A stretch of DNA of 64,000 nucleotides, from assembly GCF_046630445.1 (NCBI RefSeq), contig NC_092333.1, forward strand, positions 707,077,001 to 707,141,000, in the 5' to 3' direction. Position numbers and translations under genes: made by a program. Numbering within the stretch: the stretch's first letter is position 1; each line of letters opens with the position of its first letter. Shown here in pieces: positions 35,755-47,499 of the stretch. Below the pieces are notes generated by a model, which saw nothing but the letters and a program-made list of their open reading frames with translations, made no database searches and was not told the origin of the DNA. The DNA is from Rutidosis leptorrhynchoides (lineage: Eukaryota; Streptophyta; Magnoliopsida; Asterales; Asteraceae).

Positions 35755-38574
35755 TACACGGTATAATACTACATGCTGTTTTAAAACGAGTTTTGCATTC
35801 ATGGAAAGATAATGTTTTACAAAAGATAACGTGACACAAAGGTCGTTACAAAGCCATTATTCAAAATAACATAAGTTGCGAATGCAAAATAAAAGTTCCA
35901 TGATTGGGACATCTCTAAGTAATGCAACGGGATTCTAACACAGCGAGTCTGTAACAGCAAGTCTATAACACCAAGACAGCAAGTCTAACAGCGGAAGCAA
36001 CAACGTTTAAGCACCTGAGAAATACACGCTTAAAAGGTCAACATGAATGTTGGTGAGCTATAGTTTGTTTGTAATCAGGAATGTAATGTAGACCACGAGA
36101 TTTCGTATTCAAAACAGTATGAAAAGTATATGCTTATCCGTGGGCACCCGGTAACTAACTTAACGTAATATTACCCCCTAAAAGTACACTTGGCGAGTGC
36201 GTCTGTTTACGAAGTATTAAACACCCGTTGAATGCTAGCGCGACTAGCCCGAGTGGGGATGTCAAACCCTATGGATCCATATCTAAGATTCGTGTTCACC
36301 GGTTCATAAACCAATGACTAAACGTTACCGAGCTAAGGGGAATCTTTGTGCCGTTATGTCACCCACACATATATAAAGTTTAAGTACTCGTGTCTAGTAA
36401 GTAAAACATAAAAAGCGCATGTATTCTCAGTCCCAAAAATAGTTAAAGTAAAAAGGGAAACTATAACTCAAAGTGAATAAGCAGTAAAAGTTGATATGAA
36501 AAGTATGCAAGTAGTAAGTCGGTCCGAAAGGTCGTCAACCTAAGTAAAAGGTCACTAAGTCAGTATATTGTCCCCAAAAGTTTAAAAGTGAATAAATTAA
36601 GTATTAAGTATCATCATCATCATCATTCGTAAAAGCTAAAGTAAGTTTTCAACAAGAATAAAGATCGAAACAAAAGGCTGACTTCGGACAGCTGCTACGA
36701 CCTCTATACAAACCGAAAAGATGCTTGGTCAGTGGCCAAGGCTCCGTATGTGAGTCCTCTAACCGCTGTCCAATTTTCAGATCCTAACTCGATGTCATTT
36801 GACCGTGGCGACGGTTCAAGCGCGAGTAGGTCAGAATTTTCAGCACGTCGTTACAAAGGCGTAGTGATTTTCGGAAGGCTATAAATCCTAAACCGTATAT
36901 CGGATTTAGGCGAGTCCTAAACGAAAAATAATCTACTCGAAACGAACTATCTGAAAATCAATTTTACAGAAGTCCTAGGAGCCCGAAAAACAGCAAACAA
37001 GTGCTCCGGTGGGTTTCTTGGTGCTTGATGCTCATCACTGTTCTCATCCTTGATGTGTGTAAGCTTCAAGTGTACAACTCTTTGATGTTTTAGCATCACT
37101 TTGACCAAGTTTCAACCAGCAACACACAATGTCAAGACTAAGCAAGAATACAACTTAAGAGTTTTAGAAGGATGATGAACCAAGGTTACATCATGTTCTT
37201 AGTCTTAACACAAATACAAGTTCTATCTACAACTAAAGCTACAAACTTTCATTCAATCAAACAAGTAAGAACATAAACTTGATCAAACAAAGTAATGGAA
37301 CCCTAAGCTAGAGAGCTTGGATCCTTTTAACCAATGTTATGAGATTTCAAAGCTAGAAAGCTTGAATCTTTTATGTTCTTGAAGATCTTCAAAGCAAAAG
37401 GCTAGATCTTCAAGTTCCATGAAGATCATAAACACAAGTTTTGATCTTTTAACAAAATAAAAGAGATCATAAGTTATAAAACTTAGATCCAACAAAAGTA
37501 ATGAAGATTCAAAGCTAGAAAGCTTGAATCTTGAATGTTCTTGAAGATCTTTAAAGCATGAAGCTAGATCTTCAAGTTTCATGAAGATCATAAACATAAG
37601 TTTTGATCTTTTAACAAAAATAAAGTGATCTTAAGCTATAAAGCTTAGATCCATCAAAGTAATGAAGATTCAAAGCTATAAAGCTTGAATCTTTAATGTT
37701 CTTGAAGGATTCAAATCAAGGTTTGAATCTACAAGATATAACAAGATCAAGAAGCTAAAAAGCTTGATCCTTTAGTGATGATGATGATGTCGAAAATAAT
37801 AAGAAAAGAAGAAGAAGAAGAAAATTTGAAACTTACACTTTTTAGAGTAAGAAAGACTAGAGAGAAAATAAGAGAGTAAGTGTGTGTAAAATGAGAATGA
37901 GATCAAGTGTAAAATGGATGAAATGAGTATGATATATATAGTGGTGAGGGGTGAGGGTGGTCGTGGGGTTTGGGGGGGACAAGGGGGACACCTTTTTGCT
38001 TTTTGGTTAGTGGTGGTCTAAAGGTGGTGCTTATTGTTAGGATCCCATGCAACATTTGTGATAATGATGAACAAAAATGCTAGTATGTTGGATTAACTTA
38101 GTGGGTTTTTGTCTTACATTTATATGGGTCATAAACTTATTAAAATTGAGCTAATTAAATAGTCCATTAGCTAGAGTAGGTTGGGCTTGAGTCCAACAAG
38201 GTAGAAAGTCCAACAAGACTAACTAGTGAGCATAAGTAAATTACTAAACGTAATTAAGCAACCAAAAACCCAAGTAATTGTTATTAGGAAATAACAATTA
38301 GTATTACGTAGTCGTAATATTCCAATTACGACAAATGTTAAACGTGTACCAAAACATATAGCTCGTTCTAAACGTCAAGTGGCACTAACGGTCATAAAAG
38401 CATGCGAGGATCAAGTTAAGTAACTAAGTACTTAATGGCACGTTGTATGGTATTAACGAAAGTAATTAACATGAAATAAGATCCCAGAATATAAAACAAT
38501 ACAGTACGCACAAATACGCAGTTTCGCAGAAAGTAACAAGCACAAAAGTAAGTCGAAAAAGTTTGGTCGTTACA
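35755..38574 (-). mobile_element. Element C 5' LTR, main part
   Basis: On the minus strand it starts TGTAACGACCAAAC at 38574 and reaches 35755, where E1 is inserted, then finishes at 22603-22654 (about 2.87 kb in total). Shared LTR features with the other Gypsy elements include the 'gggactgagaatacatgcgc' type block (+ near 36415-36440) and the 'ctcaccaacatt' block (+ near 36045-36060). No credible ORF. The 3' end of C lies outside the window to the left. Confidence 0.8.
37341..37725 (-). repeat. Tandem repeat of about 163 bp, 2.3 copies, in the C LTR
   Basis: Units begin near 37341, 37504 and 37666 with 'gattcaaagcta(g/t)aaagcttgaatc'. Within each unit shorter inverted and direct copies of AAGATC/GATCTT-like words recur. 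The 86-codon frame at 37337-37597 comes from this repeat and is not called as a gene. Confidence 0.8.
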
Positions 38575-38658
38575 CCTACCTACTATATACTAATTGCCGT
38601 AAAAAGGCTGCAATTCTATTGGCTACAGACACCATTTTTTACTGTTACATTGTAGCAG

Positions 38659-38690
<32 letters not shown>

Positions 38691-39843
38691 CAGTCAGAGA
38701 TCTCCACCTAATTTTTTCACCAACTCTTCCACCATCTCCTTCATCTTTCTTTCTAATCAAAATTTCACTCCAAAAACCATTTGATTTCATCAAATAGGTA
38801 TACTTACCAACCATCTCATGGGTTCTATTGAAATCCACAAAAGCAACACCACTGAAGCTCACTACTGTAACAACTCTCATCGGATCTGTCCGTGGTGGCA
38901 GATGTGAGCGATGGCGGTGGTGGCGACTGTAGTGGTGGCAAGATTCTCGTCATCGTCATCGGTGGTGGCTGATAATTATCATGGGTAAGCAAAATCCAGT
39001 TCGTAATTACTTTAATTTTTGTAGATTGTAGTTATTTCAATTGATTTTATTTGTTAATTGTTCAGATTGGCGAAAGATTAGGTTTCTATGTCCACCGTCG
39101 TCACTATCTCCGTCGTTCCATTCGGTTGCTGGTAGCCATCCTATAACTTTATTAATGCTAATAATTAGTAGCTAAATTCTTATTGTATTTGGTTAGTTGA
39201 TATCACTTTGAATGTACCTTAAAGTCGTTGTTGCTATTTTTGCAATGTTGTGATGCGCGTCAAAGACGCTGGCTGCTTTATTTATTAGCCTGATACATAT
39301 CAGATTATTATATGTGCTTACATGTACTCATGATTCTTTACATACTTGCTTTGCACACACTGTTTTTTGGTCAAACAAATGGCGTCTTCTTCAACTTTTA
39401 AGCGATGGTTCAGACCTGAGGTTCGTAAATTAAAAAAATTGATCCATTCAAGATCTAATGAATTATAATACTTTAATTTAATTAATGAATCTAACTTGAT
39501 AGACCTGATGGATTTGGTAGGTTTATCTACATAACTGATAATCCTGAAGTCAGGTGAGTACTATATTTTATAATAATTGCAAATTTTGTTAGATATTGGA
39601 GTATATTTAATTAATTTTGGGGATTCTAGATGCTAGATTAGAATTCAATAAGTAGTTGATTAAATTTGGGGTTAGTTAGATGATTATATATTTATGCCTA
39701 ATAATAATTTTCTGGATGCATAGTTACATACCTTGGAATTAGAATATCATTTTTGTTACAAAACTCTGGAGAATTGATTAGTGAAGTTTGTTATGGTTGT
39801 AATGGCTGTTTGTAGCATATTAAAACAAGTCGAGACACGATCA

Positions 39844-40069
39844 ATACTGCCAATGTCGTTTACGGGAGGGCCTCGATATATGTATAATCATTATTTGGAT
39901 GCGTTGTCTATATGTCGTGTCCATGGTAACCCTCAATTCTTTTTTATAACTTTTACATGTAATGCAAGATAGCTTGAAATTAAGAGGTATGTGGGAAGTT
40001 AACATTATTTGACTGCTACTGATCGAGCTGATGTTGTTGCTTGGGTTTTCCATATGAAAGTAAATCAGT
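39844..40069 (+). pseudogene. Helitron Rep (Helitron_like_N) fragment
   Basis: Reads ILPMSFTGGPRYMYNHYLDA, then SICRVHGNPQ, FITFTCN, a stop at 39970, and further on LEIKRY and LTATDRADVVAWVF. This is the conserved N-terminal block of plant Helitron Rep-helicases (SFTGxPRYMxxxYxDAxxICRxxGxPxxFITFTCN...WPEI). The residues after FTCN are damaged (the usual WPEI is replaced by a stop and LEI). It ends at 40069. Rolling-circle replication initiation is the family role; this copy cannot make a functional protein. Confidence 0.8.
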
Positions 40070-41241
40070 ATGTATCCTTCTTAAATCTGTGCCTATATGT
40101 GTGTGTATGTGTCTTATTGCATTTTTGTAGTCAATTTCGATTTTATTTGTTTTGTTAAATCCTTATGGACTAAGTAGTAATGGAGGCTTTTATAATTTGC
40201 ACTAATGTAATTATATATGTTTGTTACAGTTTCGTTTAATTAAGTTAATTGTTATAATCTTTGTAAATGTAACTATGATTGTCTGATGTCTCCGAAGTGG
40301 CCATGTCTTCATGATTGTGAAGTATGTATTATAGTATTTTCTTAGTTGTAGATAACAACATATTCACATTATATACGTTCACAAATTAAAAAGGTTGGTG
40401 CATCTGCACGTTTACTTCGAAACACCTAATATGTATAAATGATGACTGTAAAAAATTATATTTTACATCTGCCCATTGTCTTTTGGGTTAGCTTTACCAC
40501 ATATACTACACCTTAATGACCACCATTTGTTATAGATCATAATTTCTTTTGTGTATTTGGGTCAGTTTCGCCACCTGTTTGCTTTCTTTGAATGTGTATA
40601 TATATGTGATTTTGTTTTTGTTTTTTTTTTGTTTTTGTTTTTGTTTTTGTTTTTTTTTTGTTTTGTTTTTGTTTTCTTAGTTAAATATCTACATGTGCCA
40701 ATAATGTGTTGATGTCATTCTATTATTAAATAGTTATAAGCTGAACTATTTGTTGGTCATAGTGAAAGTATACAACGCGGTTTATTTTGTTGTACCTTAT
40801 TTTTACATGTTGCAAGTGTTATATAAACTTTGTGCATGATGTACTGCTTCGATTGTGTACTTATTTTCTACATGTGTTTCATTTCTGTCAAACTCCACAT
40901 TGTTTTCCCTGAAGGTATATACATATTTGTTTTTTGGGGGTAAACTTTTTACATGTGCTAATTGTGTTCTAATGTTTGTGTTCAGATATGTTGTTTTTTT
41001 TTTTTCCTGCTTAGCTGCAGTAGGAAGCGTGCTATACAACAAAGAAATCGTATTCGAGATCCCATTGATGTTGAAAATTATGTTGTTTGTGCTTCATCAA
41101 CTATCGTTCGAATAACTTTTAAGGGTATGGTTTGATTTTACTTTTCCTTTGTTTATATATTATTCCTTCCATATTTTATTAATGTTAAAATAACAGTATT
41201 TTATTATACTTTAAGCTATTTTTTGTTTAAGTTGTACAGGT

Positions 41242-41330
41242 GTTTCTGATCTATATCGGGATCTTGGTGATTGCAGTTATGTTTGTAGTTGATGCATGCT
41301 CTGTTTTGGTGCGAGGAAAGCTTGAGGCTA
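41242..41330 (+). pseudogene. Helitron N-terminal zinc-finger-like fragment
   Basis: The frame from 41242 reads VSDLYRDLGDCSYVCS, stop, CMLCFGARKA, matching the YLDLGDC..C..C..LFW-type block that lies upstream of Rep in plant Helitron proteins. Preceded by 'ttgtacag', a good splice acceptor. A frame at 41010-41115 (RNRIRDPIDVENYVV in one frame) may be a preceding exon of the same relic. Multiple stops. Confidence 0.5.
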
Positions 41331-41767
41331 CTACACGTGAACGTTTACCATCATCTGAAAGGCAACTCTTCCAACGACAAGGTAACTACAAACAAGTACC
41401 AATATTACTTGACCATACTTAACAGTTTCTTTAACAACTTAAAACATGATACAGGTGAAGAAGGGCAAACATGCAAAAAAAAAAAAAAAAAAAAAGGATT
41501 GACGCGAACAAGACAATGGTAGCCAGTAAAAAGTTATCATCAGACTTATCAGTTATCATCTTTTGAAGTTGTAAACAAGTATTAGGATAAAAATTAAGAT
41601 TACCCAACTTAAAACGTTAATATATATTCGGTTCGTGTGACACCCAAGAATACCTTACATTGTCAATGAAAATATGACCACCATTTTACTACTCAGCCAT
41701 TTTGTGTAAAACACTGTCATACAACACAAGGTCATAGCCATTTTTGGATACGAACTGTGAACAACAC

Positions 41768-41801
41768 GGCCGCCGCAACGGGCGGTCGGTTTCTATACTA
41801 G
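41768..41801 (+). other. Helitron 3' terminal hairpin and CTAG end
   Basis: 7-bp stem GGCCGCC with a 3' arm GGGCGGTC, loop GCAAC, then 10 bases to CTAG followed by T. Classic Helitron terminus. Confidence 0.8.
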
Positions 41802-43277
41802 TTAAATTTAAGTAGTGTAATTTACACCGAAAGGTACTGTGGTTTTATATCATTTTATTTATGGAATTCTTATTATTAATAATTAATAAATTAATAAGTG
41901 ATAATTATAATTATAATTATTAATTTCATAATGATAATAATAATAATAATTAATAATAATAATATTTAATATAATTAATAACAATAATAATAATAATAAA
42001 TAGTTTTTCTTTTAGGTATGGAAGAGAATAAAAAATAATTGAGTTTTTTTTCCATAAGAGTTACAAATTAATGGTTAAAAATCAAATTTTAACTTATTGG
42101 TTGATTTGTATAGATATCAAATTTTAACTTATTGGTTGATTTGTATAGATATCAAAATCAATGACCACCAATATAACCTATTTTAAAGGCCAATGTTTAA
42201 TCCTTTGACAAAAAAAGAAAAAAACTACTTTATCCTCTGTATCAAAATCAAGATGAGACTTAACGTTTAAATTAATCATGGTTGATCTCAAGTTTTAAAC
42301 ATTGTACATAAATGGTTCCAGAGTTAAATGATCGTTAGTCCCCACTAGTTAAGTGAAACACGTAATGTACACACATGATGAGCTTTATGATCTTTTTTAC
42401 ATTGACACTTCAAATATACTTTTAAGTATGAACATAAAACATTTTTTGTTGTTGATTTATTATGAGAAGTACCCAATGGGATGGACAAACACATGCTATA
42501 TATTTACGAGTAAGGGTGCTCCCAACGGTGGTGTCTACCACCTCGCCAAGCCAGCAGCCCAGGTGGGCGTCGTTGGCAGCACAAGACCATAATGCCCATT
42601 GATGATACATATACCTAATTCGTATCAAAATAAGCCTTATTTGTACAAGACTTATGAATATTTATCAAAGTAAAGCGATATGAGCCATCACCGACTAGAA
42701 GCAGGATTCGTGAAGAGAAGAAACAAACAAAGTAAAGATGATCGGCACCGCGACCATTCACCAGGTAAGAAGTGTCGGACACAGCTCAGACACATACAAA
42801 CCGCCTAAAAGTCATCCGGATGAAGAATACCATGTGGAAATACTTGAATAACACTTTAGGCATTGTTTACATGTAAGCCCTTCAACTTGGTCAAGTGTGT
42901 AGGCTATCCCCAACAAAATATCTAGGCAGTGTTAGCCCTTCAACTTGGTCAAGTGTATAGGCTATCCGGTAGCCTACACGCGGACACCAAAGTATCCAGA
43001 CGATGGCACACAAGTGGAGCGTCTATGCCACGCCAGCTCAATAAATCAGGAAAGTTTGTTACTACAGTATGTTATAACCATGAAAGGGACAAACGCCACG
43101 TCTAGGCTTAAACGAAAGGCACATTCATAGATTCCATCTTTCTAGCATTTCATTTCTTTCTTCCTTCTAACACTAATTCAAGGGACTTACACATTATGCA
43201 ACAACAATTTTCCTTCGATCACGTCTTCTGCAGACCTGTAAAACCTAGGTCCAAATATTGTACAACACTTAAGTTTA
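41802..43277 (+). other. Unassigned spacer between Helitron and LINE
   Basis: AT-rich with TAA/AAT runs (41870-42000). A 33-bp tandem pair lies at 42080-42155 ('atcaaattttaacttattgg' twice). A two-copy repeat with 58-bp period lies at 42873-42967 ('agcccttcaacttggtcaag'). A GC-richer block 42512-42590 starts GGGTGCTCCCAACGGTGG after TAA and could be one end of a DNA transposon; I find no matching inverted end. No gene seen. Confidence 0.5.
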
Positions 43278-44015
43278 TTATTTTTATATACTTAAGAAGA
43301 CACCACCACTCCTATTTAACTCGATTATAGCTAACGATCAGAACCAAACCAGTCTCGTCGGCGTCCGAGGTCCCACGCGCCGCCAAGAACATCCGCCGTA
43401 GGTCGATTTTTCCGGCCAATTTACAAGCTTTTCCGGTCAAATCCCGGCGAGTGAACAATCACAGACCCCATTCCTGGCCCAAGAAGGTTTTTTCGCATAG
43501 AATATTACCACCCTTTGCCTCACCGCATTACTCCCGCTGACCGCCACCGCCACCACCGCCGCCTGTTACAGGAAATTAAATTTTCCGGCTGGTTACGTTT
43601 CTCTCTCTCAATTTATCTTTGTGTTAACTGCTATCTGATTCTTGTCTATTACTAATATCACTGTTTTACTTGCTTTCTTATACTTGTATTTATTAGGTGT
43701 AAAAGTATAAACGTATTTCTGTCTAGACATATATTGATATATTTATATTTATATAGACTATACTGATATATTTATATTTGTAGTGATATCACGGTTACAC
43801 TTGCTTTTCCTTTTGAAATCTTTATATTATCCATAGCATACATCTATATTTTATTTTATTTTCTGTTCTTAATATCATAAGTAATAACAAATACTTTTTA
43901 GCATAGTCATATTTTCTTTTTTTAGTCTCTACTTGGGTCATCTTTTGGTATATAGGTTAATATAGATCTTACGCATACCTATGGTAACTTAAGGTCATGT
44001 CATCCTAGTTTACGG

Positions 44016-44214
44016 GTGGGTAGGTCCAGAGGGGTTAGAGGCGGTAGTAGGGTGGCCACCCTTGGTAGGATTAGAGTGGGTAGTTGGAATATAGGAACCT
44101 TGACGGGTAAGAGGATTGAGCTCATTGATACCTTTCTTAAGTGTAATGTGGACATAGGGTGTGTTCAAGAGACTAGATGGAAGGGTGAAGGGGCAGTGGA
44201 TATTAAGGACTATA
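44016..44214 (+). pseudogene. LINE endonuclease (APE type), N-terminal part
   Basis: Encodes the first motifs of an apurinic-like endonuclease: SWNIGT (Asn motif) and VQETRW (catalytic Glu). The frame is cut by E2 after 'gactata'; joining to 57316 keeps frame. In plant annotations this domain is often labelled 'craniofacial development protein 2-like'. The endonuclease nicks target DNA for target-primed reverse transcription. Confidence 0.8.
44210..44214 (+). other. Target-site duplication of element E2 (left)
   Basis: CTATA, matched by CTATA at 57316-57320. Confidence 0.95.
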
Positions 44215-47200
44215 TGAAATGTCCCGTTCTTATTGATTAAAAACGTTCCATATTAATTGATTTCGTTGCGAGGTTTTGACCTCTATATGAGACGTTTTTC
44301 AAAGACTGCATTCATTTTTAAAACAAACCATAACCTTTATTTCATAAATAAAGGTTTAAAAAGCTTTACGTAGATTATCAAATAATGATAATCTAAAATA
44401 TCCTATTTACACACGACCATTACATAATGGTTTACAATACAAATATGTTACATCGAAATCAGTTTCTTGAATGCAGTTTTTACACACTATCATACAAACA
44501 TGGACTCCAAATCTTGTCCTTATTTTAGTATGCAACAGCGGAAGCTCTTAATATTCACCTGAGAATAAACATGCTTTAAACATCAACAAAAATGTTGGTG
44601 AGTTATAGGTTTAACCTATATATATCAAATCGTAACAATAGACCACAAGATTTCATATTTCAATACACATCCCATACATAGAGATAAAAATCATTCATAT
44701 GGTGAACACCTGGTAACCGACATTAACAAGATGCATATATAAGAATATCCCCATCATTCCGGGACACCCTTCGGATATGATATAAATTTCGAAGTACTAA
44801 AGCATCCGGTACTTTGGATGGGGTTTGTTAGGCCCAATAGATCTATCTTTAGGATTCGCGTCAATTAGGGTGTCTGTTCCCTAATTCTTAGATTACCAGA
44901 CTTAATAAAAAGGGGCATATTCGATTTTGATAATTCAACCATAGAATGTAGTTTCACGTACTTGTGTCTATTTTGTAAATGATTTATAAAACCTGCATGT
45001 ATTCTCATCCCAAAAATATTAGATTTTAAAAGTGGGACTATAACTCACTTTCACATATTTTTACTTCGTCGGGAAGTAAGACTTGGCCACTGTTGATTCA
45101 CGAACCTATAACAATATATACATATATATTAAAGTATGTTCAAAATATATTTACAACACTTTTAATATATTTTGATGTTTTAAGTTTATTAAGTCAGCTG
45201 TCCTCGTTAGTAACCTACAACTAGTTGTCCACAGTTAGATGTACAGAAATAAATCGATAAACATTATCTTGAATCAATCCACGACCCAGTGTATACATAT
45301 CTCAGTATTGATCACAACTCAAACTATATATATTTTGGAATCAACCTCAACCCTGTATAGCTAACTCCAACATTCACATATAGAGTGTCTATGGTTGTTC
45401 CGAAATATATATAGATGTGTCGACATGATAGGTCGAAACATTGTATACATGTCTATGGTATCTCAAGATTACATAATATACAATACAAGTTGATTAAGTT
45501 ATGGTTGGAATAGATTTGTTACCAATTTTCACGTAGCTAAAATGAGAAAAATTATCCAATCTTGTTTTACCTATAACTTCTTCATTTTAAATCCGTTTTG
45601 AGTGAATCAAATTGCTATGGTTTCATATTGAACTCTATTTTATGAATCTAAACAGAAAAAGTATAGGTTTATAGTCAGAAAAATAAGTTACAAGTCGTTT
45701 TTGTAAAGGTAGTCATTTCAGTCGAAAGAACGACGTCTAGATGACCATTTTAGAAAACATACTTCCACTTTGAGTTTAACCATAATTTTTGGATATAGTT
45801 TCATGTTCATAATAAAAATCATTTTCTCAGAATAAAAACTTTTAAATCAAAATTTATCATAGTTTTTAATTAACTAACCCAAAACAGCCCGCGGTGTTAC
45901 TACGACGGCGTAAATCCGGTTTTACGGTGTTTTTCGTGTTTCCAGGTTTTAAATCATTAAGTTAGCATATCATATAGATATAGAACGTGTGTTTAGTTAA
46001 TTTTAAAAGTCAAGTTAGAAGGATTAACTTTTGTTTGCGAACAAGTTTAGAATTAACTAAACTATGTTCTAGTGATTACGAGTTTAAACCTTCGAATAAG
46101 ATAGTTTTATATATATGAATCGAATGGTGTTATGAACATCATTACTAACTCAAGTTTAGTAGGTAAACCTACTGGAAGTGACAAGAAATGATCTAGCTTC
46201 AAAGGATCTTGGATGGCTTGAAAGTTCTTGAAGTAGGATCATGACACAAAAACAAGTTCAAGTAAGATTTTTACTCGAATTAAGATAGTTTATAGTTATA
46301 GAAATTGAATCAAAGTTTGAATATGAATATTACCTTGAATAAGAAAGATAACCTACTGTATATAACAAAGGTTTCTTGATCTTAGATGATTACTTGGAAT
46401 GGATTAGAAAGCTTGGAAGTAAATTAGTAAACTTGAAGGGATTTTTGAAGTGTTCTTAAAGTGTTCTTCCTATGATGATTATAGCTTGATTCTTGAAGTG
46501 ATTTTTGATGAAGATGATGATTAACTACTGGAAAAATACGTTCATAATAGTGTGGGTGTGTTGAGAGAGAATTAGAAAGAGAATTGGAAGTGAAATGGAG
46601 TGAATGATGAGTGGTAATTGGTGAGTGGTGAGTGGGGTTAAAAGGAGTTCTAGTTAGTTGACTAGCTCATGGTAGAAGTTAAAATTGATTAGTCATACAT
46701 GACATAATCAAGAGTGAAATCCCATGCTAGTTCCTATTGGTATATACCCATAGTAAGTACGTTTTGAAGCTGTGTATAATACGGGTAAGAATACGACTAG
46801 AATTCTTGATGTAAGAAAAGAATGGGAAAGTAACTGTAACCATTTTCGTTAAGTATGAGTGTTTTGATATATGTCTTGAAGTCTTCCAAAAGTATTTTAA
46901 TACATCTAAATACACTACATGTATATACATTTTAACTGAGTCGTTAAGTCATCGTTAGTCGTTACATGTAAGTGTTGTTTTGAAACCTTTAAGTTAACGA
47001 TCTCAATTAATGTTGTTAACCCATTGTTTATTATATCTAATGAGATGTTAAATTATTATATTATCATGATATTATGATATATTAATATATCTTAATATGA
47101 TATATATACATTTAAATGTCGTTACAACGATAATCGTTACATATATGTCTCGTTTCGAAATCCTTAAGTTAGTAGCCTTGTTTATATGTATATAACTCAT

Positions 47201-47464
47201 TGTTAATATACTTATGGAGATACTTACTTATCATAATCTCATGTTAACCATATGTATATCCATATATATACCGTCATGTCGTTTTTACAAGTTTTAACGT
47301 TCGTGAATAGCCGGTCAACTTGGGTGGTCAATTGTCTATATGAAACATATTTCAATTAATCAAGTCTTAACAAGTTTGATTGCTTAACATGTTGGAAACA
47401 TTTAATCATGTAAATATCAATCTCAATTAATATATATAAACATGGAAAAGTTCGGGTCACTACA
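44215..47464 (-). repeat. E2 3' LTR
   Basis: 3250 bp. Near-identical to 54065-57315. Contains a frame (46727-46930) repeated at 56576-56779 by LTR identity only. Confidence 0.95.
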
Positions 47465-47499
47465 GTACCTACCCGTTAAATAAATTTCGTCCCGAAATT

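Larger units (their letters stand above)
38575..41801 (+). mobile_element. Helitron relic, 5' end next to element C
   Basis: The 3' end is diagnostic: a GC-rich hairpin (arms GGCCGCC 41768-41774 and GGGCGGTC 41780-41787 around GCAAC), then CTAG at 41798-41801 followed by T, as in plant Helitrons. The left part (38576-38660) has 'ctactatatactaattgcc' and 'actgttacattgtagcagg', which look like Helitron 5' sequence; the very start may be lost to the insertion of C. Inside are two relics of the Rep-helicase gene in an order opposite to the usual one, separated by AT-rich intron-like DNA, T-runs (38660-38690, 40620-40670) and no intact ORF. 5' boundary is uncertain. Confidence 0.65.
43287..44214 (+). 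mobile_element. RTE-like LINE, 5' part (split by E2)
   Basis: Holds the LINE 5' region (GC-richer from about 43330) and the start of the endonuclease frame (about 44016-44214: VGSWNIGTLTGKR, CVQETRWKGEG). The frame resumes at 57316. The start is uncertain: TTATTTTTA at 43278-43286 recurs at 60803-60811 after the LINE end and could be the target duplication, but it is AT-rich. No start ATG in frame is seen before 44016. Confidence 0.75.

Noticed and set aside
42515-42592. Possible PIF/Harbinger-like terminal inverted repeat (TAA then GGGTGCTCCCAACGG)
   Set aside because: I could not find the matching inverted end within the spacer, so the element is not supported.
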